This document shows, one piece after another, positions 11,467-27,100 of a stretch of DNA of 64,000 nucleotides; position 1 is the first letter of the stretch; the number at the start of each line of letters is the position of its first letter. A program made the translations under genes and the position numbers. The stretch is from Latrodectus hesperus (Eukaryota > Arthropoda > Arachnida > Araneae > Theridiidae): the NCBI GenBank assembly GCA_037975125.1, contig CM075852.1:9594283-9658282 (forward strand), in the 5' to 3' direction. The notes under the pieces were generated by a model. It had not been told where the DNA came from, did no database searches, and saw nothing but the letters and a program-made list of their open reading frames with translations.

Positions 11467-11570
11467 TGATGAAGACATGGTCTCTATGCCTTCTTGTCTT
11501 TTGCTTCATATACTTTAGTATCTATCCAATTTTATATTTCTGATTTTACTTTTCTTCTTGTTTTATCTTA
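11467..11570 (-). repeat. Right inverted terminal repeat of the Penelope-like element
   Basis: Inverted partner of 9284-9387. It lies just upstream of the recognisable reverse transcriptase coding region. Confidence 0.85.
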
Positions 11571-11700
11571 TTTATATAGGCAAATCTTTCTTTAGCTGCT
11601 TTTGCGCTGGCTAGATTTCCTATTATGCAATGTAGTTACAACATTATATTTTTAGCATTGTATTTATTACATTATATTCATATATATCTTTTCTTTATAT

Positions 11701-11703
<3 letters not shown>

Positions 11704-11774
<71 letters not shown>
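11704..11774. repeat. (TA)n microsatellite
   Basis: An uninterrupted TA dinucleotide run of about 71 bp. The apparent Tyr-Ile repeat protein across it is an artefact. Confidence 0.95.
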
Positions 11775-11779
<5 letters not shown>

Positions 11780-12284
11780 ATACATATTATATGAAATACT
11801 TTTATAATCATCTTTACTCATGTTTGAAAAATATGGATATTATACATATAAATATGTTTAATTTAATTTTACGTATGGTCTGTAATTACTATGTGTGTGT
11901 TTGAAATGCATAAAACAATTTAAATAATAAAAGCAGACCATTTCTATGAAGTAATTTGGGATTACAATTAACGTATTGCAGTCATCGCATAAAAATTGTT
12001 TGGAATTTCTCTTCACGTCTATGTTTTTGCTTTAAAGTTGTATATTTTTTTACTAACTGTCAATTCAAAACTTCCTTTAAGTTGGAAAAAAAAAAAAAAA
12101 ATTTTTTTTTCAAATCATTGCTTGCTAATAAATGGATTTGAATTACTGCATGATACTTTGTTGTTGCACCCACTGCCCAACTTAACTTGATTGGGACCCC
12201 TTCTCTTTCAAACAATAAGCAATCAAATCGATTCGGTAAAATGATTCTATTCGATTGATAAGGTAAAGTAAATTTTGTATTCAA
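11775..12284. other. Non-coding stretch
   Basis: AT-rich sequence. It includes an adjoining poly-A and poly-T block (about 12086-12110) that can fold back on itself. No gene is seen. Confidence 0.6.
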
Positions 12285-12625
12285 TTTGAGGGGCGTTCTG
12301 ACATGAGGGCCTAAGGCAATTGACTCGTATGCCCCTGCGTTAGTGAGGCTCTCGTAGCACCAGCGTACTTCCTCGCACATAACTCAGCGTTGAGCTTTAC
12401 CACAGTTAATGATTTTCATAATTTAGAAGTAGGGAGCAAGCAGAACCCCTAATACTTGACTTTCCACTTCCAGAGGTATCATTTCACTTAGAAGACATTG
12501 CGACCACTAGTTATTTAATGTGCTACCTTTAGTGAACAAGACAGATTTTCGGTTAAGATGGGATTCGAACTCACTACCATCTGATAATGGAAATGACGAC
12601 CTAACCAACCAAGCCATAGCAATAT
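12285..12625 (-). mobile_element. tRNA-derived SINE (family B)
   Basis: Read on the minus strand, the head at about 12625-12555 is tRNA-like: GGCTTGGTTGGTTAGG as A-box region and GAGTTCGAATCCCATC as B-box region, the latter near consensus. A less AT-rich body continues to about 12285. The 3' boundary is not sharp, and no target-site duplication was found. It is not a functional tRNA gene, because the acceptor stem does not close. Confidence 0.65.
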
Positions 12626-12629
12626 TTTG

Positions 12630-14117
12630 TAAAAAAAATTTATTTTTTATTTATTTTTTCAAAAATAAATAAATAAAATAATAATAATAAATAACTAACA
12701 ACAAATAAAACTAAGATGCCATTGAATTTACGTGAAATTAGATTCTTAATTTTGCATCATTCAAATTGGCTAATTTGGACAAAAATTCCAAAGTGAGACA
12801 CAGCTTTCAAACTTTATTGCAAAATTTCTTATGACACAAAAAATGTCAAAAAGCATTTTTCAGAAAATAGTCTTCTCTGAATATTTGTATCAATAAAATC
12901 AGTTAAAGTTTTGTATCGTTTTCATTTTAAAACTGTCTTTAGTAAAATATTTTCGGATTCACAAAGCTTCTCACGATTAATCCAAAGTTTAGCCATGAGA
13001 AATTTTGGATTAATAAAATTTTCTAAAACGCATGTGTACATACACATGTGTCATACATGTAGACATTTTTAGTCATATTAAATGAAATTTATTTCATAGC
13101 TATTCATTTACTTTAAAAAAACTAACAAAATGTATCTCTGCTTATGATTATACTTATCGCTCTAAATGTGATAACAAAATTTTTTTCATTCTTTGACATT
13201 CATCTTCTTTATTACGTTTTTTTTTTTTTTACTTTTCTTATCTAATATATTTATGATATTTTTCATTCCATCTGGAAAATTGCTACTATATAAAAAAATA
13301 AATTTCATTTGTTACTCTTAGAATTATTGTACTCTTGTAGTTTTACTTTTTAAATATAATTTTAGAAAACACTTAAAATCTGTGACCAATTTTTACAAAA
13401 GTGTTAGGATAATTAGTTAGATAATAAAGATAGAATATTCCAGTAAATCGCTAGTTGTTTGATTTCCTTTATGCTACAAGTACCAGTGAGTGAAAAAGTG
13501 ACTGCAGACTCTAATTACTAAGTCATAACTTTTTATAATTTGAGTAAAATTGAATCAAAATTTAATTTTTATGCAAGGATTTACAATTAATGAAAACTTT
13601 GAAAATATTGAATTTTTAATAAATTCTATTTCTTATACTTAATTCTAAAAACTTTCACCCTTACATTGAAATTAAATGCTCGGTTAAGGGGCCTTATATT
13701 TTAAATTTTCCAATACATACTTTTCTATTTAATAATTCCTGCTTAATCTTAATTATATGCTTGCTGAATATAATTAAGATTTTTTCTTGTGAATTTTAAA
13801 ATTGTTTTTGAATATTTTTTTAACATTAAGTATTTTGAAACTGAATTTACAATTGCTTTTTTATGGTTTGCAACTATTCAATAAAAAAAAAGCCCCAAAA
13901 GGATATTAAATATTGCCTGGTTGTCATATGTGTATGGAATTCAGTGAAAATTTTGAATTTCTGATAATTAAGAATTTGAAGTAAATTACTTAAAAATCAA
14001 ACGTATATCAGAGTGTAAAGATTTTTACTTAATTTGTATTAAGGAGATAAAATGTTAATGTTATGCAAAATTATGTAGGTTTTAAAGTAACGATTTTTTC
14101 TCATTGTTAAATTTAAT
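12630..14117. other. Non-coding stretch
   Basis: AT-rich, no open frame worth noting. TAAA/AATAA-rich simple sequence lies near 12640-12690. Confidence 0.6.
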
Positions 14118-14153
14118 AGCAGTAATATATTTTGTTCAAAATATATTACTGCT
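14118..14153. repeat. Perfect palindrome, 17-bp arms
   Basis: AGCAGTAATATATTTTG at 14118-14134 is followed by a two-base spacer and its exact reverse complement at 14137-14153. It could extrude as a cruciform or mark the remains of a short inverted-repeat element. Confidence 0.9.
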
Positions 14154-14405
14154 CCTTGTGTTAACTATACAATTGAAAAGGAAATCAATTAGATTTTTTT
14201 TATTTTAGATAATCATATTCTCTTAGTTTTATTTTTAATAATCCTTCAGTTATAGTAACCAATATATAAGATTTTAATAGAGAGGTGTTTTTTGTTATTA
14301 ATTTTTTTAATTAAAAAATTTGATTTTCTTATTTTTATTAAAATTAAATATTGCAAAATTTGTGATAAAGATATAATAGTAAAATAATAGATACTATGGT
14401 ATTTC

Positions 14406-14408
<3 letters not shown>

Positions 14409-14474
<66 letters not shown>
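14409..14474. repeat. (AT)n microsatellite
   Basis: An uninterrupted AT dinucleotide run of about 66 bp. Confidence 0.95.
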
Positions 14475-17124
<2,650 letters not shown>

Positions 17125-17126
17125 AC

Positions 17127-17632
17127 AGTGAACCCTCATTTATCCAGATAGCCATTTCAATATACATTTACACATATGTATGTGAATACTGTACAAATAA
17201 AAATTAGCTATTAGTTAATGCAATAATTTATTTTTGTTGAAACTGAAATGTTGACTTGGAATGAATAAAGCTGTACTTTTGAAGCATATCTGTCAATTAA
17301 CTGATCAAAAAATAATCACTAAAGTAAGACGACAAAAAATTAGTAATTTTTTCTAAACACAGAGCGTGTCAAGTGTGGTTAGTGAAGATGTGCCTGGACC
17401 ATCATATTCAAAGTAGTCTCTCATCTGTTTATTATAAGAAAAATAATGTATGAACATGCAAAATTTTCTCATGCAGGTTTATATTTCATTCTCTTCAATC
17501 CAAATTACAAGTTTTACTGTGCATGGTAGTTTATGTACCTGGGCTCAATTTATAGGTTATTTAATCTGTACTACCATAAATTCAGACAACTTGGATTCCC
17601 TATTAACCTAAATTAATGAGTTTCTACTGTAC
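17127..17632. mobile_element. Possible pogo/Tigger-like relic
   Basis: The left edge CAGTGAACCCTCATTTATCC and the reverse complement of the right edge, CAGTAGAAACTCATTAATTT, resemble each other. Both recall the CAGTRGAACCTC termini of pogo/Tigger transposons. The roughly 500 bp between them has no transposase, though a short GTTAGTGAAGATGTGCCTGG segment could be a coding relic. The ends are imperfect and the TA target duplication is not clear. Confidence 0.4.
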
Positions 17633-17634
17633 AA

Positions 17635-19504
17635 TTATTTTGTAAGTTGTTCATCAATACGAAATTTTTACCATTATTCAAGCATTCTTGAAAATTTTCA
17701 GCATTTATTTCATATATTCAACATTTACTTAAAATTTCTTCAACTTCAACTTAAAATTTTTAACCAAAAATTTTCTTTTTAAAATTATTTTATCTTGTTT
17801 ATAAGCATGTATAACCAAGCAAAAATATGTGAAATTCATTTAAAAGCACAAAAATATAATAGTATCAACTGATTTGTAACAGAAGAGAATTGCAAACATT
17901 TCAAGCTTAATATTTTGTTTGAAATAACATCTTGGCATGAAATGTACAAACTGGATACTAATTTATCCAAAACTCTAATAACATATATAATTCTGTGAAA
18001 ATATCTATCTACTAAATTACCATAGCTGTAGAAAAAAGTGTTAGAGACATGGTTTTACATGCATAACCATTACTGGTAGATACACACCTTACTGAATTTG
18101 CTGTTTGTTTGTTATATATTTCAATGAGTATTCTGTACACAACATCAGAAACTAAAGAAAATGACTATTATTTTTATTAATAATTTAGCCTTCTTATACA
18201 ATTAATAAAATAATTCTACTTTTTTCTCTGAAAATGCCTTAAAAATTATTTAGCCATTGAGTTATTAGGATAATATAAAGTAAAGTTTTTACAATTTTTA
18301 ATTCAATACTCAGCAGTGCAAGTGGGCAAAAAAATTTATTTTAAAGTTGCATAATTTCTCAAAAATGTTTTTATACAATTTTAACATGCAAAATATAGTG
18401 CATTATCAATTGAATATAATGTACTTTTTTGCAATCTTAGAGATAAGGTTATAAGCTTTTATAACTTAACAGTTTTATTAAAACAATTATTTGAGATCTA
18501 CAAAAATTTTCAAGATTTCTCTTAAAATATTATAAAACAAAAAGGTTTACTAAATCAATGCATAAATCAAAATGTGCAACATAGACCTTGTTACAGATGC
18601 ATCTTCCAATTTTGCATAAATTATAAATTCAAGGTGGGTTGAAATATCTAAATAATGAATTTCCAGGTAATTAAAAAAATTTAAAGTAAGCTAATAAATA
18701 TCCTACCTATATAAAAAATCAAAGCAAGAGATGTAAAAGTTTTTAACCCATTTAATTTCAAAGGGTGAGTTAGTCAACTTTTAGTAAAGGTTTACACAAC
18801 TTCTCCATTTGTTATTATTGTCCTTTTCTTCATTTATGAAGGACTTAAAAAAAACAATCTTTATAAAATAATTCTTTGTTGGCCCAAAACATAAATTATT
18901 AAAAACAAAGGTACTCCATTGCACATATAATATGCAAATGAAATGAGACCATTAAAAAAATGGATATTTGCAGAGTTGTTTATACTAGGAACAATATGAT
19001 AAACAACAAATCGTTATTTTTCTAACAATCTTTTAAAATGAAATTATCTGATTGTTAGCAATACCAAAAATTGGAGTGATCATTTTTTAGCATTTGTTTT
19101 CAAAAAATGTAATGAAATGAAATAAAATACACTTGAAATAAATAATAGTCTAATATATATAGTTGATTCAATGAAGTATAAAAACACAAATTATCAAAAA
19201 ATACATTTATTTTTATTAGCATTAAACATAAGAAATGCAAATAACTCCAAGGTATATCTATGAGTTTCTTCCCTTTTTCATGGATTATCAATGATTCAGA
19301 ATTGGTTTGCGATCACCAGCTTAAAAATATATTTTCTCATTTGTAATTAAACAAAAAGTCTTTAAGCTTTGCATGCTATGTTTTTAGACTACAGAACCAT
19401 GTAATTTATTAATATTCAAGAAATTTACATTTTTTGTTTCTATTTCATAAGTATTTTAAAAAAAATGGTCAAAATTAGAAGAGCATAAGGCAATAAATAA
19501 AATT
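17635..19504. other. Non-coding stretch
   Basis: AT-rich, with no gene or repeat recognised. Confidence 0.6.
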
Positions 19505-19514
19505 AAGTATATTA

Positions 19515-19795
19515 TTATGATGACCGATGGCTGTGTGTTCCTGACTCCTACGCTGTGGGTCCTGGGTTCGGGAATGAATGTTACTTTCTCTCTGTGTTGT
19601 CCTTTTTTCATAGATGATGTATGAATGTGGCCCACATTATAAACAGGTTTGTGGTGGTATGGCGTGGGTAATGCTACTGGCCTCTGTGACTTGGTTCACA
19701 GGTGCCCATTGGGTAATGACAAATGAAAAGCAATTTATGGCTTTGTTGTGGCAAAGGATTAGTCACCCAGTGCCTGCTGTTCTTAAAAAAATAAA
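19515..19795 (+). mobile_element. SINE (family D) with 10-bp target-site duplication
   Basis: A 281-bp insertion flanked by AAGTATATTA at 19505-19514 and 19796-19805, ending in an A-rich tail. The head contains CCTGGGTTCGGG, a weak B-box-like sequence, so a tRNA-derived origin is likely but less clear than in families A to C. The 83-codon open frame through the body is fortuitous. Confidence 0.7.
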
Positions 19796-20533
19796 AAGTA
19801 TATTACTAATTAATTCAAATTTTAAAGGAAAAAAATGTTATGATTTTGCAGCGATTCATTTGTGATTTTGCCTGAAGCATGATGTAAGGCATTCAAATAT
19901 AGTGCTACTTTAACTAAAGAATCTAGAAGTAGAAAATATATATCAGTTTTTACTGCATAAAATCATCATAATGCTTTGTACATTACTAATTACAGAAATT
20001 GATTCTTCTTATTCATTGAGATTACAAAGCAGAAAAATTATGTCATTTTAGGTTATGCAAAATAAGGTTATTTTTTCATACATAACACAAGTTGCATTTA
20101 TTTAATTCTATAAATTTATTATAAAAACTATCTAAATAGATATTCTTTTTCACAGAACACAAATGATTCTTTTCTGTTATTAATTCCTCTAACATTACTT
20201 ATTAATTTTTTTCATAGAAATGTTTCAATTCACAAAAATATAAACCAAATTAAAAATAAGGGGTACCATAATAATATCTAAATATTAAAATTTATAATTA
20301 GTGCATTGTAGTTATTACTTATTCTGTGATAAATAACAGAGTTATTTCCATTCATAATAGTTACTTAACAATTCTGTAAAGTACAGAACAAAATTACTAC
20401 CTTTTACGTATTTCTTCAATTTCATTATACCACATATCAATTTTGATTAATTCTAGACAACTTTAGGATATAAATATATTTATAATAAATACATATAATT
20501 TTTTCTTAAAAAGAAATATACATTTATCTTACA

Positions 20534-20664
20534 TTTATTTTAGAAAAATTACTTGCAACAATATACAAATAATGTTTAAATTGTCTAATTTCTGCAAACT
20601 TAAAATATGAGTCAGTATAGTGTAACCAATTACATATAATTGCATGTAGCACTGTTTATTGAAA

Positions 20665-20727
<63 letters not shown>

Positions 20728-21010
20728 ATCAAATTAAATATACAACTAACATATTTAATATAGCTAACAGAAACTTTTAAAAACAATCACACAAAATAAT
20801 ATTTTAGAATTGGGCAGTGATAGTATCAGTACAAGATAAATAAGTTGATATTTACAATGAATACATTGATATTAATAAATAATGTTAAAAATTCTCTGAT
20901 GGCACTAAATTATAGTAAAAACACAGCTTAAAACATGAATTAATGATAAAAAATCATTTTAAATATTTTAAAAATGCATTGATAACAATACAAATGTCCA
21001 ACAGTTTATT
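20534..21010 (-). promoter_or_regulatory. Jarid2 3' end with candidate polyadenylation signals
   Basis: AATAAA hexamers on the minus strand occur at 21010-21005, overlapping the stop codon, and at 20539-20534, about 470 nt downstream. The second is a plausible cleavage signal and would place an AT microsatellite (20667-20724) in the 3' UTR. Hexamers are frequent by chance in such AT-rich DNA, so transcript data are needed to choose. Confidence 0.35.
20667..20724. repeat. (AT)n microsatellite near the Jarid2 3' end
   Basis: An uninterrupted AT dinucleotide run of about 58 bp, within a few hundred bases of the Jarid2 stop and perhaps in its 3' UTR. Confidence 0.95.
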
Positions 21011-21113
21011 TTTCAGGTATTGTTTTTTTCTTCTGAGGCGTCTTTTTAGAATTACATTTTGGCAATTGTGAAAAAAGATCTGTAATTCTTTCGATAACAT
21101 CATCAAAGTCTTT
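21006..21113 (-). CDS. Jarid2: Jarid2 coding exon 19, C-terminus and stop (residues 2409-2443)
   Basis: The terminal coding exon of 108 bp encodes [19 protein letters not shown], comparable to the final human helix DEEQIISLVNQICGK, then a short Lys-rich tail and TAA at 21008-21006. Confidence 0.9.
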   Translation of the reverse strand, partial: KDFDDVIERITDLFSQLPKCNSKKTPQKKKTIPEK

Positions 21114-24100
21114 CTATAAAATATAGACAAATTTTCATATTAATTTTTTAATACAATTAAATTAATATACAACTGTGGATGAAATACATAAATTAATTTA
21201 AAAAAATTAAGTAGCATTTGATCTCCAATTTTAAAATAATTCTTGGTTTAATGAACTTGACATTGTAGTTTTAATAACATCACTGACGAATTCACTTTTA
21301 GTTTAGAAAACTATCCAAGAGAATTCTTTCATTTGAGATCTTGTCTCTGTCATGTAAGGACATACTCTCTCTTACTCTTACAATCGTTGGTTTACAGTCA
21401 TTATCGACAATCTCCAAACCTTTACTTAAGCTATTTATTCCCTTAGAGATAAAAAACAGCAGTTTTCACTGCTAAAAATCGATTTTTTCTAAACATTTAG
21501 CTGGAAATATGGAATTCCAAACATGAATGTGGATCAAGTTGTGGAAAACAGTGCTATTCAGCAAATTAAGCAGACGATCATTGACTGAGCTACCGATGGT
21601 ATTGAACTCCTGCCAGGAATCCTTGAAATTATTGATTAAGAACTACAAGTCTTCAGAGAAACTTTCAGTCAGCAAATTCAGGTGACTATGGTGTTTCTGA
21701 TCTGGCAATCCCCTCTGCTAATAATTGTAATACTGAGGAATTTGTTAAACCAAAAAAAATCACGAGGGTAGTTACTGACGTTCCTCAGGTGACCCCAGTA
21801 AAAGTCTGAAATTCTTTTGAGCAATTAAGCTCTACTCAGGAAGAGGAACAGCTGTAGGTTATCAACCCAAAATTGACTCGGGGCGAGAAGAAAATTCCGC
21901 CATTCATTGTCAGTTATGGCGAAAGTCATATGATTTTTGTAAAAAATTTAAAAGGAAAACTAAATGAAATCAAGGCGCAAACAGTAGGTGAAAACCTGAC
22001 AGTTTTTGTAAAAAATAGTGATGCTCACAGAGCCTTAACCAATTACTTAGAGGAAAATAAAATATAGTACATTCTAATTAAAAATAAAAATGTCACACGA
22101 GGACTCATAAATACTAAGTGTGAGAAAATAGCCCAAGACTTAATTAAATTAGGCTTTAAAGCCACTAGAATCATACGAATGACCAACTTTAAAAGGAGGA
22201 AACTGATGCCTCTTTTTTTAATTCACATATTGTCATCACTAGATGGCCCCAATATTCTTAAAGTGGAAAAGCTATGTCATTTCTTTGGCATTAAGTTGGA
22301 GCACTACAAAGGACCAAAGTCGGTCATTCAGTGCTTCAATTATCAAAAATTTAATAACACAGCCGATATGTGTCATATAGCATCGAGATGTATTAAGTGT
22401 GCGGGAACGCACAACAGCAAAAAATGCCTATTTGAGAAGATGGAACAACCACAGTGTTGTAACCTCCAGGGAATACATCCAGCTAGATATAGAGGATGCA
22501 CTGCATTACCTAAGCCAAAGACAGCTAAAAATCTTTTTAACAAAAGGAAAATGGCAAAAACTAGTAACAAGAGAAAAGGATTCAGTTATGTTACACAGGA
22601 GTGAATATACCCTCAAGCTACAAACTCCCCTCCCCCAACCTGATCTGAAGAACCAACTCAGCACTCTTCTTCAAATGCTCATGAATTAAAAATGATTTAA
22701 TGCAACTAATTAATAAAATTAAGCAAAATTTTAAAGGTATACCACTAAGGGATCTTTAAAGAATTAAGAGAAATCCCATTTCTGATGGATAAATTATTCA
22801 AATTAGCTACATAATTTCAAAATTAATCATACACTTAAAATAGCATAATTTATTCTAAATTAATCTTAAAATCCTATTAAAGACAGTAATTTAAATTAAA
22901 ATAACATAATAACTTATAATAATTATTTTTTAAACCTGAAATATTAACTAAATTTCTCATAGCTAAATTTTATACTAAGCCCCGCCCACCATGTAAACTT
23001 AAACCAATGATATGCCAGTTAGATTCAGTTATAGTCATTTCACCATACAATGCTACAGACAAGGGTTGAGGAACCAAATTCCAGGTACCTCGAAAGGAAA
23101 TGTCAGTCAGCAACTACTTTAAGTGAATTCTTCAGCAGTCCGTGTATCTCTGTCAACTAATTTTTGGAAAATCCCACAATTTTTGCAATTTAACATTTCA
23201 TGTGGAAAGAAAACACACACACACGCATTTATATCAAAACTTTTGCTTTAGAATGAAATACTATTAAATTGTGTTATTAATAAGGATAAGCTACATTAAG
23301 AAAAAACAAATACATAATTAAAACACATGGGTTTTCATTTCCAGTTATGGATCAGTTTCAAACAGGTCACATATTAAAAACATTAACAGATTGAATAAAA
23401 TTAATTTAATATTCCAACATATTTAATAAGGTATTTTTCAAATCATTTTGAATATATATTCTTGGATTATAGCTGTTTAGTTAGGATCTTCAGCAAAATT
23501 ACTGGAATATCAAGTTAAACTAATATAAAGTTATTCGAGAGAACTATAAATAATATATGTAACTAAGTACTAATCTGTTAATAACAAATAAGTAAGGGTT
23601 ATATTGACAAAAAAGTTATTTTTGCTTACCTTATCATATGAATACAAAATTTTACAAAATCTTAGATTCTTCTTTTGAATATGCTCTAAAGCATGTGGAA
23701 GACAATATATTGTATCCTCTTGAGGATAAACAACCTGAAAAAAATTGAAAATATCATGATCATTTTATAAAATGCAGAAATCCATTCAACTAATTTAATT
23801 AAAATATTAAAAAAATTAACCTACTCTTAATTCTTGCAATTTAATAATTTATTTTTTAATGATATAATTTATTTGAATTATTGTTAATCGAACTATCTAA
23901 TGCCCTAATAAATTCATTAACTCTCTCCAAGCAGAACTGATAAATATCAGTCATTTAACATAGGCTAACATCAAAATATAAACTTAAGCAAGCCAAGATT
24001 GAGCATTTTCATGTATATACATCACTCAATAAAAATTCTAAACAGTGAATTTTAAATTAAAATTTTAAAAGTAAATCCTTCAGCTGCATGTTACAAAACC

Positions 24101-27100
24101 ATTATAAAAATAAAGTATTATAATAGAAATTTTCTGATACAATGCTATAAAATCATTAAATAGAATATCACAAGAAGTTTTTCTCTCTCTGGTAATGGTT
24201 TTGTAAAATATAATTTATCATTTTACTGTTAAATTTTAAATTAACAACTCATTTTTTCCTCAATAAACTACAAATTTATTATTTTAATAAATTTATAATT
24301 TTTAAAACAGCTACAAGCTCATTCAAAGTTTTCAACATAAAAATCCATAACACAGTAAATAAATTTTTTAAAGTTATTTACAATTTAAATTTTAAAAGTA
24401 AATATTTTATTGTTTATAAATAGAAAATTTTAAACAAATGTATTTAAAGATTTTTGGAAAAAAAGATTATCCTACTTTAAATGCATTTATCAAAAGCTTT
24501 TCATTTTATTTGTGTAAGCTAATTTTATAAAATTAAAAAAAAGTTCTTTAGTAGCACTAATACTGGAGAATTGCAAAATTAAATAACTTTATTCTTAGTT
24601 TTATTAGCATATTTAACTGATAGTTACTGGGTTATATTTAATATGATGACCAATGTCTTGGAAGGATATATAATCATATTAATTATACACACTAATTCTT
24701 CCTAGGTCAACAAAAACTTTATTTTATGAAGAATACTAAAGCTGCACATATAAAATAATCACATAAAAACATGATTCAAATTCTTCAAAAAAGAAAAATC
24801 CTTCCTTCCTCCATAATAAAGTTTGAAAACTGAAAACATTATGTAATTCAGACTATTCCATCTTAGTATTTTATTTTCAGTGTAAAGATGCAACTATAAT
24901 TAATAAACAGTAATACAGAGAGAGAGGATGACATAAAAACCTTATGTATGAGAGAACTAGTATGATAATATAACATTTACTTTTTAGTAAAACATGACAC
25001 TAAATAAATAAAAAATACATTGATTTTTCATGTGCTAGCAAATTATTTGAAGATAAAATTAGTATATATATTTTTTCCATCCAAGAACATTTTTCAAATT
25101 TGCTGCTCACCACTTCAGGAAATGGAATAATTATAATGACAGCCTGAAAATTTGATGCAAAATTAAGAACCTCTTCAAAAATGTAGAAGAGAATGAGAAA
25201 AGTTCATTTATACAGAAAACTTGAATATAAATATTCACCAATTTTAAATACACTTATAATATGTTAAACTTAAAGATTTTTTTCAAGCTTATTTACATTT
25301 TCATTCCTTTACTTCACTTGAAATTCTTTTCAGTGCTTATATTTTATGTGTAGACATTATATTTAATTAGCATTTAAAATTTTTTTTTAAATTATAAAAC
25401 ATTCAACAAAAGAAAATAAAAAATTTTTTAATTGAGTAACAATGTTCAAATTGTTTTTAAAAACAATCAATTTTTCAGATATAATTTCCTAGAATTCCAT
25501 AATAAAATGATGAAAAAATTTTGTATTCTTGATGAATAAAGAATTTTTCTGTACATAATCAGCACTGACATATTACACACAAGAGCTTTTCTTAATTTAA
25601 AAAAAAAGTGTAGTACAATCTACAGTAACTTTCAGTGAATAGTTGAAAACATGTACTGTTTATACTGAGATATCACATAAAATAAAAAATAAATAATGAT
25701 AAAAATATAATATTTTCATGATTATAAATATTACATGTGGTCCTGATTGAATTGGATTATCATCAAGTGGCTGAACTGGTTATTTATTTTAGTCAATAAT
25801 TATGAATACCATAACAATCCAATATCGATCGTGTTATCATCTTATGGTAACATCAAGAGCTGATACTCAATTTTGTTTTCAATTTCATTGAAAATTTTAA
25901 AATATTAAAATAAAAGAGATTCAAAAAGTTATAATAATTCTTAACAAAAATAAATGCAATAAGTTCAGTCTTTTACAAATTCCAGAAGTTGTATGAACCT
26001 AGATACAGAGCATAAAATATAATTACATAAGAATTCTAAATTTAAGTAAAAACTATGCTATCCCAGATTTTTTTACTCTAGTCTCTCTATTACAATATTA
26101 ATTGTATTTTAAATTACAACAATGATTCTCAATTTTTAGAACATACAAAGCTAATTTTGGAGTAAAGAATTTAGGGTTTCTCAATTCTTAAAAATAGAGT
26201 ATTTGATAGGAAATGTTTTTATGAAATGAATAATTCATAACTATCTAATCTTTTAAGGGCTTCCATAAGAATATTACCTGAAATTTAAGAATTTTGTTTC
26301 TACACTTTATAGAAATATGTTGTATACAATAAAAACATGCTCTATAAATGTAATGGCACTTATTCCACGTTTTTAAAATAAATCTGTCAATTTTAATAGA
26401 AGCATTTATCCCAGAATAATTCAACAACATTTAATTTTTTTTTTCTTAAATGAAATAAAATATTTTAAGTTTTTTTTTTCTAGTAGAATGTCACATTAAC
26501 TGATTGATATTTCTCAATATTAGCTCAATTCAAGCATTTGAAAATTTTGTTACCAACTTCAGAATAGTTATATCAATGATATCATCTATTCCTCATACAT
26601 AAAAATATCATGTTTGCTCCAATTTTAACTTTTTTTTGAAAAAAAAATATTATTGCTAAAAAAATGTCAGTATATTCTTGTACATTAGAAGAATGTTAGA
26701 ATGTAATTTATTTGTTAATAGAATTGGCAAAGCATGATATAAAATGCACTATTTTTTTTAACTATGTATAACAATTAATTCATATAATTCAAGTTTAAAA
26801 AAGTGTAAAATTATTTATAATAATTAATACTAATATTATAAGCAATTTTAATAGAAATTAGAATAAAAAATAGAATTAGAATTAAAGTGTATTTTTCTCT
26901 AAATAACCAATGAACACATTCCAGGCAGAACATCACCACGATAAACACAGTAAGGTATAAGCAAATACTTTTGAAAATATCAGATTTTAAAGTATATATA
27001 ATCCAATGCTTATCATTTTTCCCCTAAAGATAGACTATAAAGAAATTTTACTCTTACCCTTGATAAATAGCAAGGAGTAGAACAAATTTCACATTCTGGC

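Larger units (their letters stand above)
9284..11570 (-). mobile_element. Penelope-like retroelement with inverted terminal repeats
   Basis: A reverse transcriptase pseudogene lies between two 104-bp inverted repeats (9284-9387 and 11467-11570) that differ at four positions by eye. Penelope-like elements often carry such terminal repeats in direct or inverted order, so layout and protein agree. A 38-bp tandem duplication lies near the left end. Low divergence between the repeats suggests the insertion is not very old, although the coding frame is already broken. Confidence 0.75.
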
